41,963 nucleotides of DNA from contig NZ_WIQI01000016.1 in the NCBI RefSeq assembly GCF_009602535.1, forward strand, positions 1 through 41,963, written 5' to 3'. Source of the DNA: Ornithinicoccus halotolerans. Its GTDB lineage: Bacteria; Actinomycetota; Actinomycetes; Actinomycetales; Dermatophilaceae. Shown here piece by piece: positions 24,376 through 31,776 of the stretch. The stretch's first letter is position 1; each line of letters begins with the position of its first letter. Below the pieces are notes generated by a model that did not search any database, was not told the DNA's origin, and was given only the letters and a program-made list of their open reading frames with translations. The position numbers and the translations under genes are program-made.

Positions 24376-26661
24376 CTACCGGCCGATGACGCCCGCCTCG
24401 CGCAGCTGCTCCGCCCACTGCGGCTGCAGCGAGGCGGCGTAGCTGTCGGTGATGTGGGTGCCCTGCCGGTACACCAGCACCTCGCCCAGCACCGGCAGGC
24501 AGGTGCCCTCCGGGCAGACCCACGGGTTCAGGTCGACGACCCGCACGCCGTCGACCTGCTCGGCGGCGCCGAGCAGCGCGGGCGTCCCCAGCCCCTCGTT
24601 GGCGGTGAAGGCGCACCCGCTCCAGTCCTCCCGGTGGGCGGCCACGCACTCGTAGACCGACTCGGTCCCGCCCGCCAGCTCCGGGGGCGGCGCCGGGTTG
24701 TCGGTCACCGCCAGGACCTGCACCCCGGCCTGCTGCAGCCCCCGCCAGCTCTCGGCGTAGCCGCCGGCGTACCGCTCCTGGCCCTCCTCGTCGTCCTCGT
24801 CCGGGAGCGAGGAGCGCCCGCCGGAGACGAGCACTGCGTCCACCCGCCCCTCCTCGGCGGTGAGGTGGTCCTGCACCGCGTGGGTCCACTGTCCGCACTC
24901 GGGGTACTCGGGGTTCTCGTCCTCGACCAGGTTGAACGTGCACGCCGACTTCAGGTAGGTCTCCAGCCGCCAGCCGTGCTCCTCGGCCAGCTCGGTCAGC
25001 GGCGTCATCCACTGCCCCATCTTGGAGTCGCCCGCGACCGCGACCACGGTGTCGGACTCGGGGTCGCCGTAGACGCAGGACAGGTCCGGCTCGGTCGCCG
25101 CCTCGTCGGCCTGGCAGCCGTCGTCGTAGTAGGCCGGCACGTCCAGCGTCGCCACGTCGGGGTCGGGGTAGACCGGTCCAGTCGTCGGGGCGGCCGTCGC
25201 CGCGACCTGCTGCGGGTCGGCCGGCGTCTCCTCGGTCTGCTGCCCCTGCTCGTCCTGCTCCCCGCCGGGCTGCCCGGTCGGGCCTTCGGTCCCGCCGGGG
25301 CCGGGGGTCGCGGTGGTACCCCCGCTCGGCTCCGGCCCGCCGGTGGTCTCGGCGGAGTCGCCGTCGTCCTGCAGCACCTGGGCGCCGCGGGCGTCAGCGG
25401 GCCGCTGGTCGGCGGAGGGGATCGTCTGCAGCACCGCCGTCGCGGCGAGCACCGAGGCCGCCATGCCGGTCGCCCCGAGGGTCAGCGCCCGCCAGCTGGG
25501 CCCGGTGAAGACCGGCCCGAACCGGACCGGGTCCTCGACCAGGCGCCGGCTGAGGACCGACAGCGTGAAGGTGAGCACCACGACCGTGACCATGGTGAGC
25601 GGCCCGCCCCCGCCGAGCCGGTCGGCGAAGACGACCAGCGGCCAGTGCCACAGGTAGATCGCGTAGGACAGCCCGCCGACCCACACCATCGGGCGCACCC
25701 CGAGGGCGCGGGCCACCATCGTGTCGCGGTGAGCACAGCCGGCGGCGATGACCAGGAACGAACCCACGACCGGGAGCAGCGCGGCCGACCCCGGCCATGG
25801 GGTGCCGGTGTCGACCGCGAACGCGGTCAGCACCAGCAGCCCGGCCCCCGCGGCCGCCAGCATCTCGCAGCTGCGGCGGCCCAGCCGCTCGGCCACCGGG
25901 AGCAGGCACGCCAGCAGCGACCCGGCGCCCAGCTCCCACACCCGGGTGGTGGTGACGAAGTAGGCGGTCGCGGGGGAGGCGGCGGTATGCACCACCGACC
26001 AGGCCAGCGAGGCCAGCACCAGCACCCCGACCACCACCGTCGCCACCGGCCGCACGGCATGGCCCGGCCCGTCCGGGGCGGGCTCACCGGCAGCGCCGCT
26101 ACCGCCCCGGCTGCCCCGGCGGCGGACGACGAACCACCCCACGGCCAGCAGCAGCACCGGCACCACCAGGTAGAACTGCTCCTCGACCGACAGCGTCCAG
26201 TAGTGCTGCAGGGGCGAGAGCTCGGAGTCCTCGGCCAGGTAGTCCACCGACCGGGCGGCCAGCCCCCAGTTGACGACGTAGACCGCCGAGAGCGTCACGT
26301 CGATCGCGAGCTCGCGGTGCTGGACGGTCGGCAGGATGAGGTAACCGGCGGCCAGCGTCGCCAGCAGCACTACCGTGGCGGCGGGCAGCAGCCGGCGGGC
26401 GCGCCGGGCATAGAAGCGGGCGAGCCGCACCCGCCCGGTCGCCTCGACCTCCCGGAGCAGGTGGGAGGTGATGAGGAACCCGGAGATGACGAAGAACACG
26501 TCCACCCCGGCGAAGCCGCCCGAGAACGCGGAGATCCCCAGGTGGTAGGCGAGCACGAGCAGCACGGCGACGGCGCGCAGCCCCTCGATGTCGGGGCGCA
26601 GCGCCTCCTGTCGCCGGTCGCGGCGGGGCCGGGTGTGCCGGGCGGGGGACGGGGTGAACAT
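24376..26661 (-). CDS. Membrane acyltransferase-3 / SGNH fusion (OafA-like O-acyltransferase)
   Basis: 761 residues in three parts. Acyltransferase-3 membrane domain (about 22-410): RPDIEGLRAVAVLLVLAYH with catalytic His40, then GVDVFFVISGFLIT and LSVEEQFYLVVPVLLL. A Gly/Pro/Thr/Gln-rich linker (about 425-510). A C-terminal extracytoplasmic SGNH-like domain with the block-I motif GDSKMGQW (Ser546) and the terminal His motif GTHIT (His736). Such proteins O-acetylate cell-wall or surface polysaccharides. The usual Y-R-D-x-x-H catalytic Asp is Gln here (YRQGTH, Gln733), so the dyad/triad is altered. ATG at 26661. The start sits 52 nt from the end of the upstream oxidoreductase gene, same strand. 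Confidence 0.88.
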   Translation of the reverse strand: MFTPSPARHTRPRRDRRQEALRPDIEGLRAVAVLLVLAYHLGISAFSGGFAGVDVFFVISGFLITSHLLREVEATGRVRLARFYARRARRLLPAATVVLLATLAAGYLILPTVQHRELAIDVTLSAVYVVNWGLAARSVDYLAEDSELSPLQHYWTLSVEEQFYLVVPVLLLAVGWFVVRRRGSRGGSGAAGEPAPDGPGHAVRPVATVVVGVLVLASLAWSVVHTAASPATAYFVTTTRVWELGAGSLLACLLPVAERLGRRSCEMLAAAGAGLLVLTAFAVDTGTPWPGSAALLPVVGSFLVIAAGCAHRDTMVARALGVRPMVWVGGLSYAIYLWHWPLVVFADRLGGGGPLTMVTVVVLTFTLSVLSRRLVEDPVRFGPVFTGPSWRALTLGATGMAASVLAATAVLQTIPSADQRPADARGAQVLQDDGDSAETTGGPEPSGGTTATPGPGGTEGPTGQPGGEQDEQGQQTEETPADPQQVAATAAPTTGPVYPDPDVATLDVPAYYDDGCQADEAATEPDLSCVYGDPESDTVVAVAGDSKMGQWMTPLTELAEEHGWRLETYLKSACTFNLVEDENPEYPECGQWTHAVQDHLTAEEGRVDAVLVSGGRSSLPDEDDEEGQERYAGGYAESWRGLQQAGVQVLAVTDNPAPPPELAGGTESVYECVAAHREDWSGCAFTANEGLGTPALLGAAEQVDGVRVVDLNPWVCPEGTCLPVLGEVLVYRQGTHITDSYAASLQPQWAEQLREAGVIGR

Positions 26662-26713
26662 GCCGGCCTTAGTCTCACACGCGGCGGCTGGGTGCTCCCC
26701 GCGAGAGCGCTGG

Positions 26714-27772
26714 TCAGCGGCTGGGCGCCCGGACCGTAGCGGCCTGCTCGCCGGGGTAGCTGACCCCCACCTGCCGGCGGATCTCGTCCATCGTCGCCAT
26801 CACCTGCCGGGTCTCCTCCCACGGCAGCAGCGGCGACTCGGTCGCCCCCTGGGCGAGCAGCCGGGCGGCCTCGGCGGCCTCGTACACCAGGCCGTCGGCG
26901 CCGCGGAGCGGGCCGCCGTCGGTGCTGAGCACGCCCCCGTCGCGGGTCCGGACCGTCAGCGTGGTCGGCGCGAAGAACGGCCCCGCAAGCTCGGCCCGCG
27001 CGAGCGAGCCCGAGACGCTGGCCGTGGTGGGGGTCTGGGCGAACAGGGTGCTGGTCACGACCGCGTCGGCGGTCTCGGTGGACAGCACGGCGCTGACCTG
27101 ACCGTCGACACCGGTGAAGGCCCTGCGGCCGGTGGCGGTCACCCGCTGCGGCGCGCCCAGCGCGAACGAGGCGAACGAGACCGGGTAGACACCCAGGTCC
27201 AGCAGCGCGCCGCCGGCCAGCTCGGGGTCGAACAGCCGGTGCGAGGCCTGCGGGTGGAAGTACTGCCCGTGGTCGGCCAGCACGGTGTGCACCTCACCGA
27301 GCGCGCCGTCCGCGAGCAGCTGCCGCAGCACGTCGGTGCCCGGGAGGAACCGGGTCCACATCGCCTCCATCACCAGCAGCCCGGCCGCCTCAGCGGCGGC
27401 GGTGACCGCGCGCGCCTCGGCCTCGTTGCGGGTGTACGCCTTCTCCACCAGGACCGGTGTGCCCGCGTGGAGGGCCAGCAGGGCGTGCTCGTGGTGGGCC
27501 GAGTGCGGGGTGGCAACGTAGACGATGTCCACGCCCGGGTCCTCGACCAGGGCGAGGTAGCTGCCGTGGGCCCGCTCGATGCCCAGGTCCCGGGCGAACG
27601 CCTCGGCCCGGTCGGCGTCGCGGGAGGCCACGGCCACGACCTGCTGCCGGCTGTGGCGCTGCAGTGCGGTGACGAAGGCCCGGGCGATCCCGCCCGGACC
27701 CAGCACCCCCCAGCGCAGCGGCGGGGCGTCGGCCGGGTCAGCCACCCGGCTGGTCGGCAGGCTGCTCAGCAC
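26714..27772 (-). CDS. Gfo/Idh/MocA family NAD(P)-dependent oxidoreductase
   Basis: 352 residues. N-terminal Rossmann domain with WGVLGPGGIARAF (about 21-33), VVAVASRDADRAEAFA, VYVATPHSAHHEHAL and the catalytic-Lys motif VLVEKAYTRN (usually EKP). The C-terminal alpha/beta substrate domain contains GGALLDLGVYPVSFA, the pattern of dimeric dihydrodiol dehydrogenase/glucose-fructose oxidoreductase-like members. Substrate is unknown, probably a sugar or polyol. GTG start at 27772 with a -10 hexamer 7 nt upstream. It is divergent from helR and may be cotranscribed with the acyltransferase, from which it is separated by 52 nt. Confidence 0.88.
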   Translation of the reverse strand: MLSSLPTSRVADPADAPPLRWGVLGPGGIARAFVTALQRHSRQQVVAVASRDADRAEAFARDLGIERAHGSYLALVEDPGVDIVYVATPHSAHHEHALLALHAGTPVLVEKAYTRNEAEARAVTAAAEAAGLLVMEAMWTRFLPGTDVLRQLLADGALGEVHTVLADHGQYFHPQASHRLFDPELAGGALLDLGVYPVSFASFALGAPQRVTATGRRAFTGVDGQVSAVLSTETADAVVTSTLFAQTPTTASVSGSLARAELAGPFFAPTTLTVRTRDGGVLSTDGGPLRGADGLVYEAAEAARLLAQGATESPLLPWEETRQVMATMDEIRRQVGVSYPGEQAATVRAPSR

Positions 27773-27779
27773 GCCGGTG

Positions 27780-27785
27780 ACGCTA
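27780..27785 (-). promoter_or_regulatory. -10 hexamer TAGCGT, leaderless promoter for the oxidoreductase
   Basis: On the minus strand TAGCGT is followed by CACCGGC (7 nt) and the GTG at 27772. The same hexamer and almost the same spacing occur before ceoB. Confidence 0.45.
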
Positions 27786-27816
27786 CCGGACGCCGCCCGG
27801 GGGAGGACATGGGAAC

Positions 27817-27837
27817 GGCGAGGGGCAACCCCTCGCC
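27817..27837. repeat. Perfect 9-bp inverted repeat in the oxidoreductase/helR divergent region
   Basis: Arms GGCGAGGGG and CCCCTCGCC with a CAA spacer. It lies upstream of both divergent genes, so it is not a terminator for either. It could be an operator or, if transcription from further upstream occurs, a leader hairpin. Confidence 0.6.
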
Positions 27838-27859
27838 ATGTCTAACGTATAGCGCACGG

Positions 27860-27880
27860 GGGGTCTTGCGGCAAGGCCCC
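27860..27880. promoter_or_regulatory. Rifamycin-associated element (RAE) in front of helR
   Basis: Inverted repeat with arms GGGGTCTTGC and GCAAGGCCCC around a central G (one mismatch in 10). It contains the core CTTGCGGCAAGG, which as I recall is the core of the RAE described upstream of rifamycin-inactivation and helR genes in actinomycetes. TTGCGG (27866-27871) could be a -35 paired with CAGAAT at 27891-27896, although the 19-nt spacing is long. Confidence 0.8.
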
Positions 27881-27890
27881 GGTGGTGCCG

Positions 27891-27896
27891 CAGAAT
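27891..27896 (+). promoter_or_regulatory. Candidate -10 hexamer CAGAAT for helR
   Basis: CAGAAT lies 19 nt after the TTGCGG inside the RAE and 42 nt before the helR GTG. If used, it excludes the in-frame start at 27882. Confidence 0.4.
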
Positions 27897-27938
27897 CGCG
27901 CTCCTGCCCTGCCACCCGCTGCGGACGGAGCCGACCAC

Positions 27939-30098
27939 GTGAGCCCCCTGACGAGCACCGCGTTCAACCTGCCCGACCACCTCGCCGCCAAGGCGGACCC
28001 GGCGCTGATCGCCAGGGACGAGGAGCACTTCGCCGCCCTGGCGGACAGCCTCGAGCAGTCGATCACCGACCTGTCGCAGCGGCTGGACGCTGCCCGCCGG
28101 GCCCCCGGCGGCAGCGGCCAGGAGGCGATGGACCGGGACCTGGAGATCCACCGGCTGACCGCCCGGCTGCGGGCGCTGCGTCGCTTCGGCCTGGACCTGT
28201 GCCTCGGGCACATGGTCAGCGCGCAGGACGGGGAGCCGGTCTACGTCGGACGGCTCGGACTGACCGACGGCACCGGCCACCGGCTGCTCGTGGACTGGCG
28301 CTCGCCGGCGGCCGAGCCGTTCTTCGGGGCGACCCACGCCAACCCGATGGGGCTGGCGAGCCGCCGCCGCTACCGCTGGACCAGCGGGCGCGTCACCGAC
28401 TACTGGGACGAGGTGTTCACCCCGGAGGGACTGCGCGGGCACGCCGCTCTCGACGAGCAGTCGGCGTTCATCGCCAGCCTGGGGGAGCGCCGGTCGGGTC
28501 GGATGCGCGACGTGCTCGGCACCATCCAGGCCGACCAGGACGCCATCATCCGCGCGGGCTCCCGGGGCACCCTGGTCGTCGACGGCGGTCCCGGGACGGG
28601 GAAGACGGTGGTGGCGCTGCACCGGGCGGCCTACCTCCTCTACTCCGACCCCCGCCTCGGGCACCGGCGGGGCGGGGTGCTGTTCGTCGGCCCGCACCGG
28701 CCCTACCTGGCCTACGTCGCCGACGTGCTCCCCAGCCTCGGGGAGGAGGGGGTGCAGACCTGCACCGTGCGCGACCTCGTCCCCGAGGGGGCCGGTGCCG
28801 GGGTCGAGACCGACCCGGACGTCGCCGCCGTGAAGTCGGCTGCGGGCATGGTGGCGGCGATCGAGCGGGCCGTGAGGCTCTACGAGGAGCCGCCGACCGA
28901 GGGCATGGTCGTCGAGACGCCCTGGTCCGACATCTGGCTCGGCGCCGAGGAGTGGACCGAGGCGTTCCAGGCGCCGGACCCGGGCACACCGCACAACGAG
29001 GCGCGCGACCAGGTCTGGGAGGAGCTGCTGGCGATCCTGGTGGACAGGCACGGCGACGACGACATCCCACCGGAGTCGCTCCGCCGGTCACTGCGGCGGA
29101 ACGCAGAGCTGGCCGCGGCCGTCAACCGGGCGTGGCCGCTGCTGGACTACACCGACCTCGTCGGTGACCTGTGGTCGGTGCCCGCCTACCTGCGGATGTG
29201 CGCTCCGTGGCTCAAGGCCGACGAGGTCCGCATGCTGCAGCGGCGGGACGCCCAGGCCTGGACGGTGTCCGACCTGCCGCTGCTGGACGCGGCACGGCAG
29301 CGGCTCGGTGACCCGGAGGCCTCCGCGCGCCGGCGGCGGCAGCAGGCCGCCGCCGCGGCCGAGCGCGAGCACCGGGACCGGGTCGTTGACGACCTGGTCG
29401 CGGCGGATGACTCCGACCTGCTGGTGATGTCGATGCTGCGCGGCCAGGACCTGCAGGACACCCTGGTCGACGAGGCCGCGGTGCCCGGCCCGGATGCCGA
29501 CCTGCTCGCCGGACCGTTCGCGCACGTCGTCGTGGACGAGGCCCAGGAGCTGACCGACGCCGAGTGGCAGATGCTGCTGCTGCGCTGCCCGTCGCGCAGC
29601 TTCACCGTGGTCGGGGACCGCGCGCAGGCCCGGCACGGGTTCACGGAGTCGTGGCAGGAACGGCTGGCACGGATCGGCCTGGACCACCTCGCGCTCGCTT
29701 CGCTGAGCATCAACTACCGGACACCACGGGAGGTGATGGCCGAAGCCGAGCCGGTGATCCGGGCCGTGCTCCCCGACGCGAACGTGCCGACCTCGGTCCG
29801 CAGCAGCGGCGCCCCCGTCCTGCACCGGGCCACCTCACAGCTGCGCACGATCCTCGACACCTGGCTCAGCACCAACCCCGACGGGACCGCCTGCGTCATC
29901 GGCGCCGGCGAGAGCACCGATGACAGGGTGCCCGGGCACCCACGCGTCCGGTCGCTGACCCCCGAGCTGGCCAAGGGCCTCGAGTTCGACCTGGTCGTCC
30001 TCGTCGACCCGGAGTCGTTCGGCGAGGACGTGAGGGGAGCGGTCGATCGCTACGTCGCGATGACGCGGGCGACCCAGCAGCTCGTCATTCTCGGCTAG
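27939..30098 (+). CDS. helR: RNA polymerase recycling motor ATPase HelR (HelD-like, rifamycin resistance)
   Basis: 719 residues. UvrD-like superfamily-1 motor: N-terminal helical/coiled-coil arm (about 10-75, PALIARDEEHFAALADSLEQ), a beta-rich section (VYVGRLGLTD, LLVDWRSPAAEPFF), Walker A GGPGTGKT (216-223), Walker B VVVDEAQELTD (Asp533-Glu534) and the C-terminal YVAMTRATQQL motif. HelR proteins insert arms into RNA polymerase channels, release stalled or antibiotic-bound enzyme and thereby protect it from rifamycins. The GTG at 27939 is preferred: GGACGGAG precedes it and the frame upstream runs into the promoter. The RAE just upstream fits rifamycin-inducible expression. A plain DNA helicase is the alternative, but the WRSPAAEPFF section is HelD/HelR-specific. 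Confidence 0.9.
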   Translation: MSPLTSTAFNLPDHLAAKADPALIARDEEHFAALADSLEQSITDLSQRLDAARRAPGGSGQEAMDRDLEIHRLTARLRALRRFGLDLCLGHMVSAQDGEPVYVGRLGLTDGTGHRLLVDWRSPAAEPFFGATHANPMGLASRRRYRWTSGRVTDYWDEVFTPEGLRGHAALDEQSAFIASLGERRSGRMRDVLGTIQADQDAIIRAGSRGTLVVDGGPGTGKTVVALHRAAYLLYSDPRLGHRRGGVLFVGPHRPYLAYVADVLPSLGEEGVQTCTVRDLVPEGAGAGVETDPDVAAVKSAAGMVAAIERAVRLYEEPPTEGMVVETPWSDIWLGAEEWTEAFQAPDPGTPHNEARDQVWEELLAILVDRHGDDDIPPESLRRSLRRNAELAAAVNRAWPLLDYTDLVGDLWSVPAYLRMCAPWLKADEVRMLQRRDAQAWTVSDLPLLDAARQRLGDPEASARRRRQQAAAAAEREHRDRVVDDLVAADDSDLLVMSMLRGQDLQDTLVDEAAVPGPDADLLAGPFAHVVVDEAQELTDAEWQMLLLRCPSRSFTVVGDRAQARHGFTESWQERLARIGLDHLALASLSINYRTPREVMAEAEPVIRAVLPDANVPTSVRSSGAPVLHRATSQLRTILDTWLSTNPDGTACVIGAGESTDDRVPGHPRVRSLTPELAKGLEFDLVVLVDPESFGEDVRGAVDRYVAMTRATQQLVILG

Positions 30099-30148
30099 AG
30101 GCGCAGGCATCGGACTGGTGGCAGCGCTGCCCGTCGGCGACCGTGCTG

Positions 30149-30526
30149 CTAGCTGAGGCCCAGCCGGGCCCGCACCTCAGCGGTGTCCTCGTGGACATGC
30201 CACTCCGCGACCTTCCCGCCCCGGACGACGGCCGTCCAGATGGCGGGCCCGTCCAGCGCAGGCTCCGCGCTGCACACCGAGTACCCGCGCACGACCACCG
30301 ACTCGCTGCGCGTCTCGGCCATGGTGAACACGTTGCGGTAGCCCGGGAACGCGGCGAAGAACCCGGACCAGGTCTGCGCACACGCCTGCCGGCCGCGCCA
30401 CGCCGTCCCGGCGCTGTCGATGAAGGCGTGGTCGGCGGTCATGAGCTGCGCGAGCCCGTCGGCGTCCCCCGCGGTGATGCAGTCGTTGAACTGTTGGACC
30501 ACATGCCAGGGATCGTGCGGCTGCAT
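30149..30526 (-). CDS. SnoaL-like / NTF2-fold domain protein
   Basis: 125 residues. NTF2-like cone fold pattern: VVQQFNDCITAGDADGLAQLMTAD, then HAFIDSAGTAWRGRQAC, FFAAFPGYRN and HVHEDTAEVRARLGLS. SnoaL-like proteins include polyketide cyclases, ketosteroid-isomerase-like enzymes and many uncharacterised small-molecule binders; I cannot assign a substrate. GGAG lies 9 nt before the ATG at 30526 (an adjacent in-frame GTG at 30529 is equally placed). It is 42 nt downstream of the SRPBCC gene on the same strand and probably belongs to the ArsR-led set. Confidence 0.8.
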   Translation of the reverse strand: MQPHDPWHVVQQFNDCITAGDADGLAQLMTADHAFIDSAGTAWRGRQACAQTWSGFFAAFPGYRNVFTMAETRSESVVVRGYSVCSAEPALDGPAIWTAVVRGGKVAEWHVHEDTAEVRARLGLS

Positions 30527-30568
30527 CACCAGTGGCTCCGTTCGGATTCGCAGCGCCCGGAGCGGCGG

Positions 30569-31048
30569 CTACTCGGCGAGCAGGTCGGCGTACCGCTGCA
30601 GGTAGAGCGGCCAGCCCTGGTCCGCAGCGATCCCGTCCCGCTCGGACTCCCAGCCCGCACCGTGCCGGTCCAGGTGCCGGTGCTCCAGGACCACCCGCGT
30701 GGAGTGCGCCCCGTCGGCGATGAACCGCACCTCCACCTCGCTGGTTCGGTCGGGGTCTGTCTCGAGCTGCCACCGGGGACTGATGTCCCAGCTGAACACG
30801 ACCCGTGCAGGTGGCTCGAACGCCAGCACCCGGGCCCAGCGGCACTCGGACCCGTCCTGGCCGCGGTCGTAGATGGCGCCTCCGACGCGCGGTTCGAAGA
30901 CCGTCTCGACGATCGGTACGTCGAGCAGGTTGTGCTCGCGCGGCTTGATGAGGTCGAACTGCTCGGTGAACACGGCGAACGCGCGCTCGGGGGGCGCGTC
31001 GACCACGATCTCCCGGCGTACCGATGTCTCGGTGGATGCGACGGTCAT
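30569..31048 (-). CDS. SRPBCC (AHSA1-like) domain protein
   Basis: 159 residues. Typical AHSA1/CalC-type helix-grip fold: IVVDAPPERAFAVFTEQFD at the start, GGAIYDRGQDGSECRWARVLAFEPPARVVFSWD in the middle, TRVVLEHRHLDRHG and WPLYLQRYADLL at the end. Members bind hydrophobic ligands or act as stress-related co-proteins; the function is not known here. Its ATG overlaps the stop of the ArsR regulator as ATGA. An ArsR-like regulator coupled to an SRPBCC protein is a recurrent actinobacterial arrangement. Confidence 0.88.
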   Translation of the reverse strand: MTVASTETSVRREIVVDAPPERAFAVFTEQFDLIKPREHNLLDVPIVETVFEPRVGGAIYDRGQDGSECRWARVLAFEPPARVVFSWDISPRWQLETDPDRTSEVEVRFIADGAHSTRVVLEHRHLDRHGAGWESERDGIAADQGWPLYLQRYADLLAE

Positions 31049-31359
31049 GGCTGGGTCTCCTGTTCTGCCAGTTCCTTGAGGTTTGCCAGTGCCCCGCCCC
31101 AGTAGGAGTCGAGGTCGTTGCGCAGCGTCCGCAGACCGTCAGGGTTCACCTGGTGGATCCGGCGGGTGCCCACCGCCCGCACCGTGACCAGGTTGGCCTC
31201 CCGGAGGGCACGAAGGTGCTGGGAGACGGCCGGCCGGCTGATCGGGAGCAGCTCGGCGAGCTCGGTGACTGATCGTGGGCGCTCGGCGATGCGCTCGAAG
31301 ATTTGGCGCCGGCTCGGGTCGCCGAGAGCGGTCCAGGGATCCAGCGCGTAAGTGGACAC
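31045..31359 (-). CDS. ArsR-family winged-helix transcriptional regulator
   Basis: 104 residues. Winged helix: WTALGDPSRRQIFERIAERP, SVTELAELLPISRPAVSQHLRALREANLV (recognition helix PAVSQHLRAL) and wing TVRAVGTRRIHQVNP. It lacks the CxC metal-binding motif of the arsenic/cadmium sensors, so it is a non-metal ArsR-like regulator, commonly of the SRPBCC partner. Start GTG at 31359 appears leaderless: TAACTT lies 7 nt upstream inside a palindrome. Operator half-sites flank and overlap the start codon, so autoregulation is very likely. Confidence 0.9.
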   Translation of the reverse strand: MSTYALDPWTALGDPSRRQIFERIAERPRSVTELAELLPISRPAVSQHLRALREANLVTVRAVGTRRIHQVNPDGLRTLRNDLDSYWGGALANLKELAEQETQP

Positions 31360-31382
31360 GAACCGTAAGTTACCACTTACGG
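31348..31382. promoter_or_regulatory. ArsR operator: palindrome plus third half-site over the start codon
   Basis: CCGTAAGT-TACC-ACTTACGG (31363-31382) is a perfect 8-bp inverted repeat. A further GTAAGTGG half-site lies at 31348-31355, 17 bp from the equivalent GTAAGTTA, inside codons 2-4 of the regulator. The predicted -10 (31367-31372, TAACTT on the minus strand) is inside the palindrome, so bound regulator would block transcription. Confidence 0.7.
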
Positions 31383-31490
31383 ATATAGGTGGCTAGGCCC
31401 CGTCGCCGCACGGCGCGCTGACGACGCGCCGCCGGTCGCGATCGCGAAGAAGGCCACCCGGCGCTGACGCGCCGATGGGTCGAGGAGCGG

Positions 31491-31673
31491 TCAGGTCGCC
31501 TTGGGGATCATGATCCACAGCACGATGTAGACGAGCTCGCCGACTCCGAACAGCCCGAAGAGGATGAAACCGAGCCGGACCAGGATCTTCGGCAGACCGA
31601 AGCGCGCCGCGAGCGCCGCGCAGACGCCTGCGATGACCTTGCCGCTACGAGGGCGGACCAACGCCGTGGACAT
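31491..31673 (-). CDS. PspC-domain mini-protein
   Basis: 60 residues, a single PspC domain: RPRSGKVIAGVCAALAARFGLPKILVRLGFILFGLFG followed by the membrane segment ELVYIVLWIMIPK. PspC domains occur in phage-shock-protein and envelope-stress systems, where they sense or transmit membrane stress. The ATG at 31673 is supported by GAAAGG 9 nt upstream; the longer frame upstream overlaps the DoxX-like remnant and has no family resemblance. It is 103 nt downstream of the broken DoxX-like gene on the same strand and could share its ECF41-type promoter. Confidence 0.88.
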   Translation of the reverse strand: MSTALVRPRSGKVIAGVCAALAARFGLPKILVRLGFILFGLFGVGELVYIVLWIMIPKAT

Positions 31674-31776
31674 GGTGGGAACCTTTCGTTGGTGTGACGC
31701 CAGTCTGCCACCTGGCCCGCAGGCCGACACCTCGGAGAACACCGATGGCTGCCGAGGAGCCCGGGTCCCGTCGTCC

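Noticed and set aside
24361-24382. GGCCGG...CCGGCC as a bidirectional terminator between dxs and the acyltransferase
   Set aside because: Only a 6-bp stem with a 12-nt loop, extending into the acyltransferase coding end. Such short GC repeats are expected by chance here.
27882-27938. Extended N-terminus for HelR starting at 27882
   Set aside because: It begins immediately after the RAE and covers the putative -10. The GTG at 27939 has a ribosome-binding site and matches the family start.
27969-28160. Reading helR as an ordinary UvrD/Rep DNA helicase
   Set aside because: The N-terminal coiled-coil arm and the WRSPAAEPFF region are HelD/HelR features, and the RAE supports the RNA polymerase role.
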